Shown here one piece after another: positions 45,482 through 53,924 of a DNA stretch of 64,000 nucleotides. Below the pieces are notes generated by a model. The model was not told the DNA's origin, made no database searches, and saw only the letters and a program-made list of their open reading frames with translations. This stretch comes from SB21 sp964415295 (GTDB lineage: Bacteria; CLD3; SB21). The stretch lies in contig CAYPYN010000008.1 in NCBI GenBank assembly GCA_964415295.1, positions 62,001 through 126,000 of the forward strand, in the 5' to 3' direction. Position 1 is the first letter of the stretch. Each line of letters opens with the position of its first letter. A program made the translations under genes and the position numbers.

Positions 45482-46217
45482 GAAAATACGCGCGCTGATC
45501 GTGGACGACGAAGCTTTGGCGCGCAGCGTGATAAAAGAATATCTGAAACGTCACGCCGATGTGCAAATGATCGGCGAATGCGGTAACGGATTTGATGCGG
45601 TAAAAGAGATCGCAGAGCGTGAACCCGATCTGGTATTTCTGGATATTCAAATGCCTAAGCTGAACGGATTTGAGGTCTTAGAGCTGATCGAAAGGAAAGT
45701 GAACGTGATCTTTGTGACCGCATTCGATCAATATGCGCTGAAAGCCTTTGAAGTTCACGCCGCCGACTATTTGCTCAAACCGTTCAGCCAGGAACGGTTC
45801 GATGAAGCTCTGGAACAGGCTAAGACGCGGTTGTCCGCCGGAAAGGAACAGAAACTCGAAGATATTGCTTCGGATGCGCAACCCGCGGATAAGATATTGG
45901 AGCGGGTGTTGGTGCGGGAAGGTTCGCACGTTCATGTCATCCCGACTCAGAATATCGATTACATTGAAGCGCAGGATGATTACATCAAGGTTGTGGCCGC
46001 GGGAAAAGCGCATCTCAAACATCAGCGTTTGGCAGAACTCGAGGCGACGCTGGATCAGAAGAAATTCATTCGTATTCATCGCTCCTATATTCTCAATATC
46101 GACCGCATGGCGAAGATCGAATTGTACGCCAAAGACAGCCGAATCGTCATTCTTAAAGATGGAACAAAATTGAATGTCAGCCGGGCGGGATACGAGAAAT
46201 TGAAGGTCTTATTATGA
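45468..46217 (+). CDS. LytTR-family response regulator
   Basis: 249 residues. The N-terminal receiver domain has acidic residues VDDEALAR, the phospho-accepting Asp in LVFLDIQMPKLNG, the switch Thr in VIFVTAFDQYA and the Lys in YLLKPF. The C-terminal LytTR DNA-binding domain (~150-249) has VIPTQNIDYIEAQDDYIKV and FIRIHRSYILNIDRM. It is the partner of the overlapping LytS-type kinase. Its targets probably include the LiaF-like genes upstream, but no binding repeat was identified by eye. Confidence 0.94.
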   Translation: MRTDKKIRALIVDDEALARSVIKEYLKRHADVQMIGECGNGFDAVKEIAEREPDLVFLDIQMPKLNGFEVLELIERKVNVIFVTAFDQYALKAFEVHAADYLLKPFSQERFDEALEQAKTRLSAGKEQKLEDIASDAQPADKILERVLVREGSHVHVIPTQNIDYIEAQDDYIKVVAAGKAHLKHQRLAELEATLDQKKFIRIHRSYILNIDRMAKIELYAKDSRIVILKDGTKLNVSRAGYEKLKVLL

Positions 46218-46253
46218 GTACATATCACCGCCATTGGCCCTGAAGGTAGCCAT

Positions 46254-46775
46254 TCAATGGACATTCAGAGCTTCGCGCAAGGACTTTTCGAAGTGATCAT
46301 CCTCAGGATGCCCGACAAATGTAACAATTCCCTCTTTATCGATCACAAATGAAAGAGGCATACGGAAGACCACATCTTCCCGGCCTCCGGTGTCCCAGGT
46401 ATGTTCCATCGACAGATCTCCGTCGTAAGCGATCCGGTATGTTATTGTTTCCGCTTTCTCTTTCATGAATGATGTCAATACCTCGCGGCCTTTGAATTCA
46501 TGCGATGCCACCCCGATCACAACCAGTCCGTCCGAAGCGTATTGAGTCTGGATGCGGCTGAGTTTTGGTATATTCTTGAGACACGGTGAACACCAGGTGC
46601 CCCAGAACTCAACGACGTACACGGTGCCTTTCTGAAAGTTGTTCACCGGAGAACCCAAAATCCACTCGTCCACGCTCAACGGCGGAGCCGGTTGCCCAAC
46701 CTTGACACGTTCATTCGGAATGGGGTTCATACTCATGGCGGGAATAAACAAAAGCAAAAAGATACCGGTTTTCAT
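46254..46775 (-). CDS. TlpA/ResA-like thiol:disulfide oxidoreductase
   Basis: 173 residues with an N-terminal signal sequence (IFLLLFIPAMS). The thioredoxin fold contains the redox motif WCSPC in VEFWGTWCSPCLKNIP and the cis-proline region FRMPLSFVIDKEG. It is probably a periplasmic reductant for proteins or cytochrome c maturation; ResA and TlpA cannot be separated. It lies 98 bp beyond truA at the end of the minus-strand group and converges on the response regulator gene with a 36-bp gap. Whether it shares the cyclodipeptide synthase transcript is unclear. Confidence 0.88.
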   Translation of the reverse strand: MKTGIFLLLFIPAMSMNPIPNERVKVGQPAPPLSVDEWILGSPVNNFQKGTVYVVEFWGTWCSPCLKNIPKLSRIQTQYASDGLVVIGVASHEFKGREVLTSFMKEKAETITYRIAYDGDLSMEHTWDTGGREDVVFRMPLSFVIDKEGIVTFVGHPEDDHFEKSLREALNVH

Positions 46776-46873
46776 GGGTCCTCCATATCAAATGGCAATT
46801 GTGTGTAATGCTTGAACGGATACGATGGACAGAAGTTGCTAGAATTCAAACTAATCTGAGTTGAGCGGAGACA

Positions 46874-47653
46874 CTATTCAATTTTCAAAACCGGTTCCAG
46901 CGAGTCCAACCTTTCATCCCCTCTGTAATAAACTCTTTCCAGAAAAAGTCCCGACGGGGGAGCGGTGAATTTTGCCGGGATATCGGATTTCGATTGGAGG
47001 AATTGCTGAATCTCCTTCGCGGTCATTTTTCCGCGCCCTACCTCGGCCAGAACGCCGACCATTTGCCGTACCATTTTCCATAAGAAGTGAGAACCGATCA
47101 CGCGGATCAGGATCAGGTTACCGTCTTCCTTGATTTGAATATCTTCGATCATGACCTTGGACGACTTGCTTTCCGATTCGTCCGGCGCGAAGGATTGGAA
47201 ATCTTTCAGACCCACAAAGAGTTTGGCCGCCTCTTTCATTTTCTGGATATTCAATTCATCTTTGATCCACCAGACAAGACGTTTTCCAAAGGCGCTTCGG
47301 CGGCGCGAGATCTGGTAGAGATAGCTGCGGGCAATAGCATCGTGGCGCGCATGGAACTTGGCGCCGGCTTTCTGAATGTCGAGGATATGAATGTCGGCCG
47401 GCAGGACGTCGTTGATTTGAATGCGCAGTTTGAACGGTTCGAGATTCGTCGGCGCTTCAAGATGAGCCATCTGCCTCAATGCGTGGACGCCGGCGTCCGT
47501 TCGGCCGGAACCGTAGAGTTCGAATTTATTCGTACTCAAAACTTTTTCGATGGCCGTTATGAGTTCTCCCTGAATGGTTCGCGCCTCTTTTTGCGCCTGC
47601 CAGCCGCTGTATCGCGTGCCTTCGTATTCGATGGTGAGTTTGTAACGGGACAT
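46874..47653 (-). CDS. truA: tRNA pseudouridine synthase A
   Basis: 259 residues, the usual TruA length; makes pseudouridine 38-40 in tRNA anticodon arms. Motifs: LTIEYEGTRYSGWQAQ at the N-terminus, the catalytic YGSGRTDAGVHALRQ, FHARHDAIARSYLYQI, and GSHFLWKMVRQMVG. It follows the cysteine-cluster gene by 17 bp and may be carried on the upstream operon transcript. The presence of a tRNA-modifying enzyme downstream of a tRNA-consuming synthase is probably coincidental. Confidence 0.95.
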   Translation of the reverse strand: MSRYKLTIEYEGTRYSGWQAQKEARTIQGELITAIEKVLSTNKFELYGSGRTDAGVHALRQMAHLEAPTNLEPFKLRIQINDVLPADIHILDIQKAGAKFHARHDAIARSYLYQISRRRSAFGKRLVWWIKDELNIQKMKEAAKLFVGLKDFQSFAPDESESKSSKVMIEDIQIKEDGNLILIRVIGSHFLWKMVRQMVGVLAEVGRGKMTAKEIQQFLQSKSDIPAKFTAPPSGLFLERVYYRGDERLDSLEPVLKIE

Positions 47654-47670
47654 GATTTCCCTGCAATCGT

Positions 47671-48141
47671 TTAATGAATCAGAAAATGTTTGATTAGATT
47701 TTGCAGAAACCCGGGCGACCCGGCAAGGTATCTTTCAAAATGCGAGATCGAACCTGCTTCCGGCCTCTCGTCCCGATCGTTTTTCATTCCCGGACAGCCG
47801 GCGTCATAATATAATTGACCATCAATCCGGTACCATGGGTACTCATGGCAACCCTGCGGGCGGATCGAATAACACGAGCACGCTTTGTTCTTTAATAATG
47901 AACAAGAATATCCCTCGGACTTGAGAACGATAAGACCGCCCGAACGCGAGATGGCCTCTTCGCCAAGATGCTCAGCTTCTTTTTCCGTGACAACTACACC
48001 GGCGCCGAGCGTGTCGCAGCATAACCCGCAATCACCGCCGATGCATTCGAGGCGCATGGGCTTATCCGCTTTGCGCAGGTGCAGTAAACCTTTGCGGCGG
48101 GCATGAAGGATGATCCTCAAAAGTTCCAAAAAAGATTTCAC
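47671..48141 (-). CDS. YkgJ-type zinc/iron-chelating cysteine-cluster protein
   Basis: 156 residues. Cysteine signature: CIGGDCGLCC, then YSCSLLKNKACSCYSIRPQG with CHEYPWY, and a late Cys in AGCPGM. This is the YkgJ/UPF0153 pattern, thought to bind zinc or an Fe-S cluster; its biochemical role is unknown. It overlaps the symporter stop by 4 bp (ATGA), so it is translated from the same message as the symporter and cyclodipeptide synthase. A redox or maturation role for the small-molecule locus is possible but not shown. Confidence 0.82.
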   Translation of the reverse strand: MKSFLELLRIILHARRKGLLHLRKADKPMRLECIGGDCGLCCDTLGAGVVVTEKEAEHLGEEAISRSGGLIVLKSEGYSCSLLKNKACSCYSIRPQGCHEYPWYRIDGQLYYDAGCPGMKNDRDERPEAGSISHFERYLAGSPGFLQNLIKHFLIH

Positions 48142-49619
48142 GCAGGATCCTTTGGTGTCACAAAAAAACCGGCGCCGAGAATGAGGGATGAAATCAGCAG
48201 GCTGGATACCGGCGCCAGAAAGACGAGATCGTCGTTAGCTATGAATTTACCGTAGCCGGCCGTCGTCCACCCGGCCATAAAGCCGCAGGCGATACTGAGC
48301 GCTGCCCATCGTGATAATTTCTGCAATTTCGACTTATTGCCGTACAACGCGGCGATGATCGAAGGAAAGAGACCGAGCTGTGCGCCGTAGATCGCAAAGA
48401 CAAAATCGGCGATGGAGAAACCGATCGAGGACAGGACCATCACCACGGCCATAGAGATCAAAGCTGCGGCGATCAGGATAAGCCGTGAGAACCACAGTTC
48501 CTTTGTCGAATCAATACGCTCATGGAGTTTACGTCCCTGCGATATCAGGTCTTCGTATACCGTGTGGGAAACGGCAATAAGCTGCGTCGAAGCGGTAGAG
48601 AGCATCGCTCCGTAAAGCCCGAGTACCACAAAAAAGAGAACGATCATCGGAATGGCTCCGCTCATTCCGCCGACAGCATTGAGTAATGTAAGAAGCGGAT
48701 TAACTTCCTCGGACGGAACGATAACCATATAAGCGAGACACGCCGCGGCAACAAATAAACTCCAGCTCAGGGCGGAACTGAACACGCTCGAGAATAATCC
48801 GCGGTACACCGTTTCCGGTTTTTGGGACGCGGCGATCCTCTGCCAAACGCTCATATCCGAAATGAAGGTCGGCACATTGATCACCCACACGCCGATCAGA
48901 AAGGCCGGCAGGTCCGCTCGCCAGGAAAATTGCCGCACATGGTCCGGAATTTTTTCCAGGTTGACACTCCATCCGCCGTTTCCATTCACAAAATAAACAT
49001 AAAACCCGATGAGCGCGGCGAGCAAGGTCCAGATAGAGGCCATCTGGATGCGGTCGGTCACGATCACGGCGCGGAATCCGCCGTACGAAGTATAGGCCAG
49101 CCCGATGAAAGCCAGGACGCAAACGGCCAGCCATAAAGGAACTTCGGGCAATAATCCGGCCAGGAAACGGGAACCGACTGTGAGTTCTACCGCAAACGCT
49201 CCTAAAAAACCCAAACTTGTACACGCGGCGCCGATCATGTAAAGCGTGCGTGAATTAAATTCGTGTCCCAGAAATTCGTGCAGCGTCGGGCGGTGATCGT
49301 AAGCGGATAACTTATCCCAGATCCGCCTCGCAGCAAAACGAACGCAGAAAAGGCCGAGGGAAGTAGTAAGCACAGTCCAGAAAAGCCAGATACCGAGTTC
49401 CGGCGCCAATTCAAAGAAGGCCAGTACGACCGTGGCTAAAGATATGCTGGTCGCTACGGTACTTGCCGAGAATTCTGCGGAATTTCGTACCGTAGCCTGA
49501 TGGCCTTGGGTAAGCGGGATCAGATCGGCGAGGTTACGGTTTCGGCGCCCGAGAAAAAAACCGACGAAAAGATAAATCGAAAAGGCCGCGAGCAAAGCCG
49601 CGACAACCGTAGCCGTCAT
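48138..49619 (-). CDS. Sodium:solute symporter family transporter
   Basis: 493 residues and about 13 membrane helices, typical of the SSS (SLC5-like) family. Markers: SAEFSASTVATSISLATVV at helix 1-2, the family motif AYTSYGGFRAVIVTDRIQ (GGxxAVxxTDxxQ), and LYGAMLSTASTQL, which contains the helix-8 serine and threonine residues expected at the Na2 sodium site. It overlaps the putative cyclodipeptide synthase gene by 4 bp (ATGA), so the two are co-translated. It could import the amino acid supply, take up a related compound, or move the product; the family normally imports organic solutes with sodium. Confidence 0.9.
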   Translation of the reverse strand: MTATVVAALLAAFSIYLFVGFFLGRRNRNLADLIPLTQGHQATVRNSAEFSASTVATSISLATVVLAFFELAPELGIWLFWTVLTTSLGLFCVRFAARRIWDKLSAYDHRPTLHEFLGHEFNSRTLYMIGAACTSLGFLGAFAVELTVGSRFLAGLLPEVPLWLAVCVLAFIGLAYTSYGGFRAVIVTDRIQMASIWTLLAALIGFYVYFVNGNGGWSVNLEKIPDHVRQFSWRADLPAFLIGVWVINVPTFISDMSVWQRIAASQKPETVYRGLFSSVFSSALSWSLFVAAACLAYMVIVPSEEVNPLLTLLNAVGGMSGAIPMIVLFFVVLGLYGAMLSTASTQLIAVSHTVYEDLISQGRKLHERIDSTKELWFSRLILIAAALISMAVVMVLSSIGFSIADFVFAIYGAQLGLFPSIIAALYGNKSKLQKLSRWAALSIACGFMAGWTTAGYGKFIANDDLVFLAPVSSLLISSLILGAGFFVTPKDPA

Positions 49620-50362
49620 GATGGATTTTTACTTTTTTTGGTGATACGCAGTTCGACATTAATGCGTTGTTTCAAAGCGGGAGGGATATGGTGGAACTTA
49701 CCGGCGGCGATGTCGACGAGTACCGGAATCTCCGGTCCGGGGTAGACTTCCACCGCCCATCCGTTCTCGACGAGTACGCTGAATACGGCGATCTCTTCAA
49801 GCAGATACTGTGTGGACAACGCAATCGCGGTCTTTTTGTCGACGACAGGTCCCTTCTTGTTCTTCATCTGCCTTGAGATGAATTCTGATGAAGTCTTGTC
49901 GACCGATTCACGGAATTCAAAACTGTTCACAAAAAGTTCATCGAGAATTTTTTTGGCTTTGTGGAATTCCGGGGAATCCAGGTGCGATTTCCAACGTGTG
50001 ATATGAAACTTGGTCTTCGGAAGGTGGTTGAGAAACTCCGCCGCATCGGCCAGGAACGCGTCTCCGAGACGGAGCGATTCGATCTCCGCTTCTTTGGCCT
50101 GACGGTTGTAGAAAATATGTTCGTTGTAACGCTGCAGATAGTCGCCGACCACGATCAGGCATTCGTCAAAGTGGCGCGAGATCCAGTCCAGCAGAACCGC
50201 GAAAGGTTCCCCGCGGAACTGCGGATTGCCGATGCTGATGCCGAGATAACAGCGCCGGTGGAGGAATAATTCCTTCTGCGTGATCGGCGGTGCGATGCTC
50301 TCGATCTTTGTAGAATAGTCGGAGAATATTTCTTTAGTGGATGTCACTCCAGTTCTTTCCAC
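49616..50362 (-). CDS. Putative tRNA-dependent cyclodipeptide synthase
   Basis: 248 residues, starting at GTG 50362 (GTG 50347 is an alternative). The signature residues of the CDPS family, by comparison with AlbC from memory, all fall in place: the opening GISIGN with nucleophile Ser43 (AlbC Ser37) and Asn46 (Asn40), LLDWISRHF after it, Tyr186 and Glu190 in QYLLEEIAVF (Tyr178/Glu182), and Tyr207 in EVYPGP (Tyr202). The order, spacing and length (AlbC 239) agree. Such enzymes divert two aminoacyl-tRNAs to make a cyclic dipeptide through a Ser-bound intermediate. It overlaps the upstream regulator by 19 bp and the downstream symporter by 4 bp. The product cannot be read from sequence. Confidence 0.8.
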   Translation of the reverse strand: MERTGVTSTKEIFSDYSTKIESIAPPITQKELFLHRRCYLGISIGNPQFRGEPFAVLLDWISRHFDECLIVVGDYLQRYNEHIFYNRQAKEAEIESLRLGDAFLADAAEFLNHLPKTKFHITRWKSHLDSPEFHKAKKILDELFVNSFEFRESVDKTSSEFISRQMKNKKGPVVDKKTAIALSTQYLLEEIAVFSVLVENGWAVEVYPGPEIPVLVDIAAGKFHHIPPALKQRINVELRITKKSKNPS

Positions 50363-51483
50363 AATGTTTCGATCTGTTTCAGTTTTTTCACGGTCTCGCT
50401 GTAAGAAAAACTCGTTCCGTAATGCACGCGGTCCTCTTTGGCGTTGAGCACGGAATTGTCGGCGAAAGCGACCACATTGCCGCCGCGGATCTTATAAAAC
50501 CAGAGGTTATTCATTTCCACCGATTCGTGCAGAAGTATATCGTCGAATTCTTTGATCTTCGGATAACCCCAGCGGATCTCGATCTTCTTCATCGCTTCGT
50601 CAAACCGGGGAAGACGCTGTTCGTATTTCTTACGGTTCTTCTCGAGGAATTGTTTGAAATTGGCCGTGAATTCTTTCCATACATCCTTGCGCGCCGGCGA
50701 CAGATACAGGATATGCATGCTCTCAAAATGACCTTCCCAGAGAAAACTGTGATCGAAGAAATCGAAATTACCGCTGTCCGTGAACATGCGGTGATCGCGG
50801 ATCGTGCCTACAATATGCGTGATACGCGAACGGTTCTTATCCTCCCACTTGGCGAGTTCGTTGGGTGAAATGCGCGGTACGTAGCCCTGGAGATTCTCGA
50901 GAAGATCGAGCGACAGATCGAGATAAAAGGGCGGCGTGGAGCTCAACAGGGATTTCACATGGCTGTCAAGCAGACCTTCCTGATCGACCACCGCCGGTCT
51001 CGGTGTGGTAAGAAAGTTCTCGAGTTCTATATCAATATGCCGTTCCTTGATCGCATCGGCCACCACTCCCGATTCCTCTTTCTTAATGACAGACCACAGC
51101 GGGTCGAATTTTTCAAAAAGCAGATGCAGTTCCGTGTCCGCCTCGCCGAGCAGTTTGGACATGGCGCGCATATCGTCGATAGAGTCGATGCCCGATTCCA
51201 TCACCTGGATCGCAACCATGATCTTGCAAAGCGGATCGAGTTCGATCCGCTCGAATGTTTTGATCACAAGCAGAGCTTTACCCGGCTGCAAAACCGCAGA
51301 ACCCGCCTCAACCATGCGGTAAGATGAACCGCCCAGCCCGAGCTTGGCGGCCACTTCGTCGGAAGAGAGCACCATGAAGTTTCTCATCCTCTGGAGTACC
51401 AAACCAAGCGCCTGCATCAGCGGATTTTTGAATACACGCTTAACCGCCTCTAACTCTTTGACCTGTGCTTTGGAACGGTTCAT
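50344..51483 (-). CDS. XRE-type HTH protein with unrecognised C-terminal domain
   Basis: 379 residues, starting ATG 51483. Residues ~22-75 look like a helix-turn-helix of the Cro/C1 (XRE) type: LGLVLQRMRNFMVLSSDEVAAKLGLGGSSYRMVEAGS, given here in outline as helices around DEVAAKLG and SYRMVEAG. The remaining ~300 residues (for example LENLQGYVPRISPNEL, RWGYPKIKEFDDILLHES, NNLWFYKIRGGNVVAFADN) match no family I recognise and may bind an effector. It is the first gene of the cyclodipeptide synthase operon and overlaps that gene by 19 bp, so a pathway-specific regulator is the simplest reading. Confidence 0.65.
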   Translation of the reverse strand: MNRSKAQVKELEAVKRVFKNPLMQALGLVLQRMRNFMVLSSDEVAAKLGLGGSSYRMVEAGSAVLQPGKALLVIKTFERIELDPLCKIMVAIQVMESGIDSIDDMRAMSKLLGEADTELHLLFEKFDPLWSVIKKEESGVVADAIKERHIDIELENFLTTPRPAVVDQEGLLDSHVKSLLSSTPPFYLDLSLDLLENLQGYVPRISPNELAKWEDKNRSRITHIVGTIRDHRMFTDSGNFDFFDHSFLWEGHFESMHILYLSPARKDVWKEFTANFKQFLEKNRKKYEQRLPRFDEAMKKIEIRWGYPKIKEFDDILLHESVEMNNLWFYKIRGGNVVAFADNSVLNAKEDRVHYGTSFSYSETVKKLKQIETLWKELE

Positions 51484-51545
51484 TTAAAACTAAATTTAAT
51501 AACAATTTAAAAACATCGGACCGTATGTGAAAACTTAAGAAAATA

Positions 51546-51559
51546 TGACAAAAAAGTCA
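51546..51559. promoter_or_regulatory. Candidate operator, TGAC-N6-GTCA palindrome
   Basis: A perfect palindromic pair TGAC and GTCA separated by six A lies in the divergent gap between the HTH regulator and the GWxTD gene. On the minus strand it abuts a possible -35 (TTGACT, 51560-51555) for the regulator operon, with a weak TAAGTT 17 bp further on. The position fits autoregulation by the HTH protein, but binding is not shown. Confidence 0.35.
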
Positions 51560-51577
51560 AAAAAATAAAACATCCGG

Positions 51578-51606
51578 TTGATTTGCATCGTATCTTGATT
51601 TATACT
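51578..51606 (+). promoter_or_regulatory. Candidate promoter of the GWxTD/TPR gene
   Basis: TTGATT (51578-51583) and TATACT (51601-51606) with a 17-bp spacer, 41 bp before the ATG at 51647. Best sigma-70-like match seen in the window. Confidence 0.5.
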
Positions 51607-51646
51607 ATACACAGTTGATCATTCAGGCACCCGGACTTACCAAAAA

Positions 51647-53818
51647 ATGAAATCCAGTTATTACATTCTTTTGATTTTTGCGCTTTGCATACGGCTTCCG
51701 GTCTATTCCCAATCGGGCACCGGATCCAGATCCGATGCGGAGGAAGCGATCAAGAAGATGAAGAAGGAATTGAAAAACGATCCGGGAAATACCGAACTGA
51801 GACGTTCTCTCGCGGACAAATATCTTGCTCTTGAAGAATACGATGCCGTGATCGATCTATACGGGAAAAAATTCGAAAAAAAAGATTGTTCGGCCGGAGA
51901 ATACAGACTTTACGCGGCCGCGCGTATCCGGCATTACGAGAAGATGGTGATCACGGCCAAGCTTTTGTCCAAGCTTCCGGGCGCGTCGCTGGTGTACTCC
52001 GATCTATCGGATGCGGAAGAGGCGTTGACCCGGGTCATCAACAAGGACTCTTCGGATTCGGAAGCATTGTTCTTTATGGGCGTTCTGCGCCGCGTGGATG
52101 GCAAAGAGCGTGAGGCGGAAGACCTTTTCCGCAGGGTCATGGTCTCCGATCCTTTCTTCAGATCCTTCGTTTTCGATGATCCGTGGCTGGAACTTGGCCG
52201 GTTGCTCAGGAAACAACAGCGTTGGAAAGAAGCCAATGAACTGCTTCAGCGGCGCGCCGGGCTGGACAGTTCCGATACCTGGCCGATGATCGAGCTCGCT
52301 TTGTCGCATATCGATATGAAGAATGATGAAGATGCGACGCGCATGTTTTACCGCGGCCTGGCCAGGATCAAAGAGGCCGGTAAGATCGAGCGGTTGTACA
52401 TGGAAGCCGAGCCGATTGCCACCAAAAAAGAGCTTGAAGAATGGAAAGATCTCTCCACGGCTGAGGCGCAACTGGGATTTCTCACCGTTTTCTGGAAGAG
52501 CCGCGATCCCAATCTCGTCGATGCCGTCAATGAAAGGCTGATCGAACATTACCGTCGAGTGCAGTTTGCCAAAGTCTACTACAAAAAGACGCGCCCTCCG
52601 TATTTTGATGACCGCGGATTGGTCTATGTACGCATGGGCCCGCCGGATAGGAGATTTGCCGGTACCAACGACGAGTCCTGGGTATACGACAGTACCGGTG
52701 ATCATTTCGACTTTGTGGATGTCGGTCAGGCGGTATATGAGATACGGCCTTTGTCCGATGCGGTACCGTTATCCGAAAGCGCGGAACACCGGTTTGCAGC
52801 GCTGTACGCCATGCTTGATGCCAGGAGGGGCCTTCACACGGATTACGAGCGTTTTGCGAACCGGATGAAAAGCGCTGAGAGCAGCATTTCACCGGAGCGA
52901 AACGCCAGGCAGATCATGGGGATCTATCAGAGTTCACTTACTGCGGTTGAGCAACAGCTGTACACAGCGAATCAGGGGCGGAATATGCGTGAAAAATTTG
53001 ACTATCTGACAGGAACGGAACCGGTTCCTATAAACGCTAACTTTGCCTCTTTCAGGAGCACCAATCATTCCCGGCTGGATTTTTACTACATGATCCCGGT
53101 TGAGAAACTCAAATTCATGGCCGTGGATAACACGTACGACAAAGCATTCTTGTCGGTAAAGGCCAAGATCCTTGATACGACGTACCGGGAGATCCATTTT
53201 CTTGAACGCGAGTACCGCATCACCCAGATCGACTCTACCCTGCAGGCCGGATATTTTATAATCGATGAATTGCGCAGCCTTCTAAGTCCCGGAGCATATC
53301 TTCTGGCGCTGGATATACGGAACAATCTGAATGAAAAGATCGGGATCTACAAATTACGTCTGCACGTAAGGGACTATTCGTTGCCGCAATTGATGGTCAG
53401 CGACATCGAGTTATCGTCATCCGTAAGCCAGCAGGTTATTATAGATAAATTCATCAAGCCGGACACGAAGCTCCGTGTCGTTCCTAACCCGGCCGGGCTG
53501 AGTTTAAAATCCAGACCGCTGACGGTCTATTACGAAATCTACAATCTGACTCTGAACAACGACGGTAAAAGTTCATACGAGGTCTCCTATGCCATCGAGT
53601 CGGCCTCCAGAAAAAATATCATCGCAAGGCTGTTCTCCGGAAAATCGAAGGTCGTATCTACAACTCTCAAAACGGGGTATTCAACGACGGAAAGAGAGTA
53701 TATCGGTTTTGATATAAGCGAATTACCGCCCGGCGACGCTGTACTGACCGTGACAGTAACCGATCAATATGTGATGAAGTCGGCCCACTCGGCCGTCCGG
53801 CTAAAAATCAGTCCGTGA
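51647..53818 (+). CDS. Exported TPR protein with GWxTD domain
   Basis: 723 residues with a signal peptide ending near VYSQ. Residues ~25-250 are tetratricopeptide repeats (EEAIKKMKKELKNDPGNTEL, WKEANELLQRRAGLDSS). The GWxTD domain spans ~270-380: FLTVFWKSRDPNLVD, EHYRRVQFAKVYY, and FDDRGLVYVRMGPPDRR with WVYD. In this protein the name-giving GW-TD segment reads YFDDRG. The C-terminal ~250 residues look like beta-sandwich domains. GWxTD proteins are common in FCB-type and Acidobacteria-like genomes and their function is unknown. Confidence 0.85.
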   Translation: MKSSYYILLIFALCIRLPVYSQSGTGSRSDAEEAIKKMKKELKNDPGNTELRRSLADKYLALEEYDAVIDLYGKKFEKKDCSAGEYRLYAAARIRHYEKMVITAKLLSKLPGASLVYSDLSDAEEALTRVINKDSSDSEALFFMGVLRRVDGKEREAEDLFRRVMVSDPFFRSFVFDDPWLELGRLLRKQQRWKEANELLQRRAGLDSSDTWPMIELALSHIDMKNDEDATRMFYRGLARIKEAGKIERLYMEAEPIATKKELEEWKDLSTAEAQLGFLTVFWKSRDPNLVDAVNERLIEHYRRVQFAKVYYKKTRPPYFDDRGLVYVRMGPPDRRFAGTNDESWVYDSTGDHFDFVDVGQAVYEIRPLSDAVPLSESAEHRFAALYAMLDARRGLHTDYERFANRMKSAESSISPERNARQIMGIYQSSLTAVEQQLYTANQGRNMREKFDYLTGTEPVPINANFASFRSTNHSRLDFYYMIPVEKLKFMAVDNTYDKAFLSVKAKILDTTYREIHFLEREYRITQIDSTLQAGYFIIDELRSLLSPGAYLLALDIRNNLNEKIGIYKLRLHVRDYSLPQLMVSDIELSSSVSQQVIIDKFIKPDTKLRVVPNPAGLSLKSRPLTVYYEIYNLTLNNDGKSSYEVSYAIESASRKNIIARLFSGKSKVVSTTLKTGYSTTEREYIGFDISELPPGDAVLTVTVTDQYVMKSAHSAVRLKISP

Positions 53819-53924
53819 CGGTTCTATTAACTTTTATCCCTTGATCTTCATTATCCGCTGACCTAAATTTTATTCCCATCGCCGAGGCCTGGCTGAATCG
53901 GTTCGAATCCAGAAAGGGAATGCA

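Noticed and set aside
53880..53915. GGTTCGAATCC, the T-loop consensus of tRNA, before the hybrid kinase gene
   Set aside because: No five-base T stem, no acceptor pairing and no anticodon arm could be built around it.
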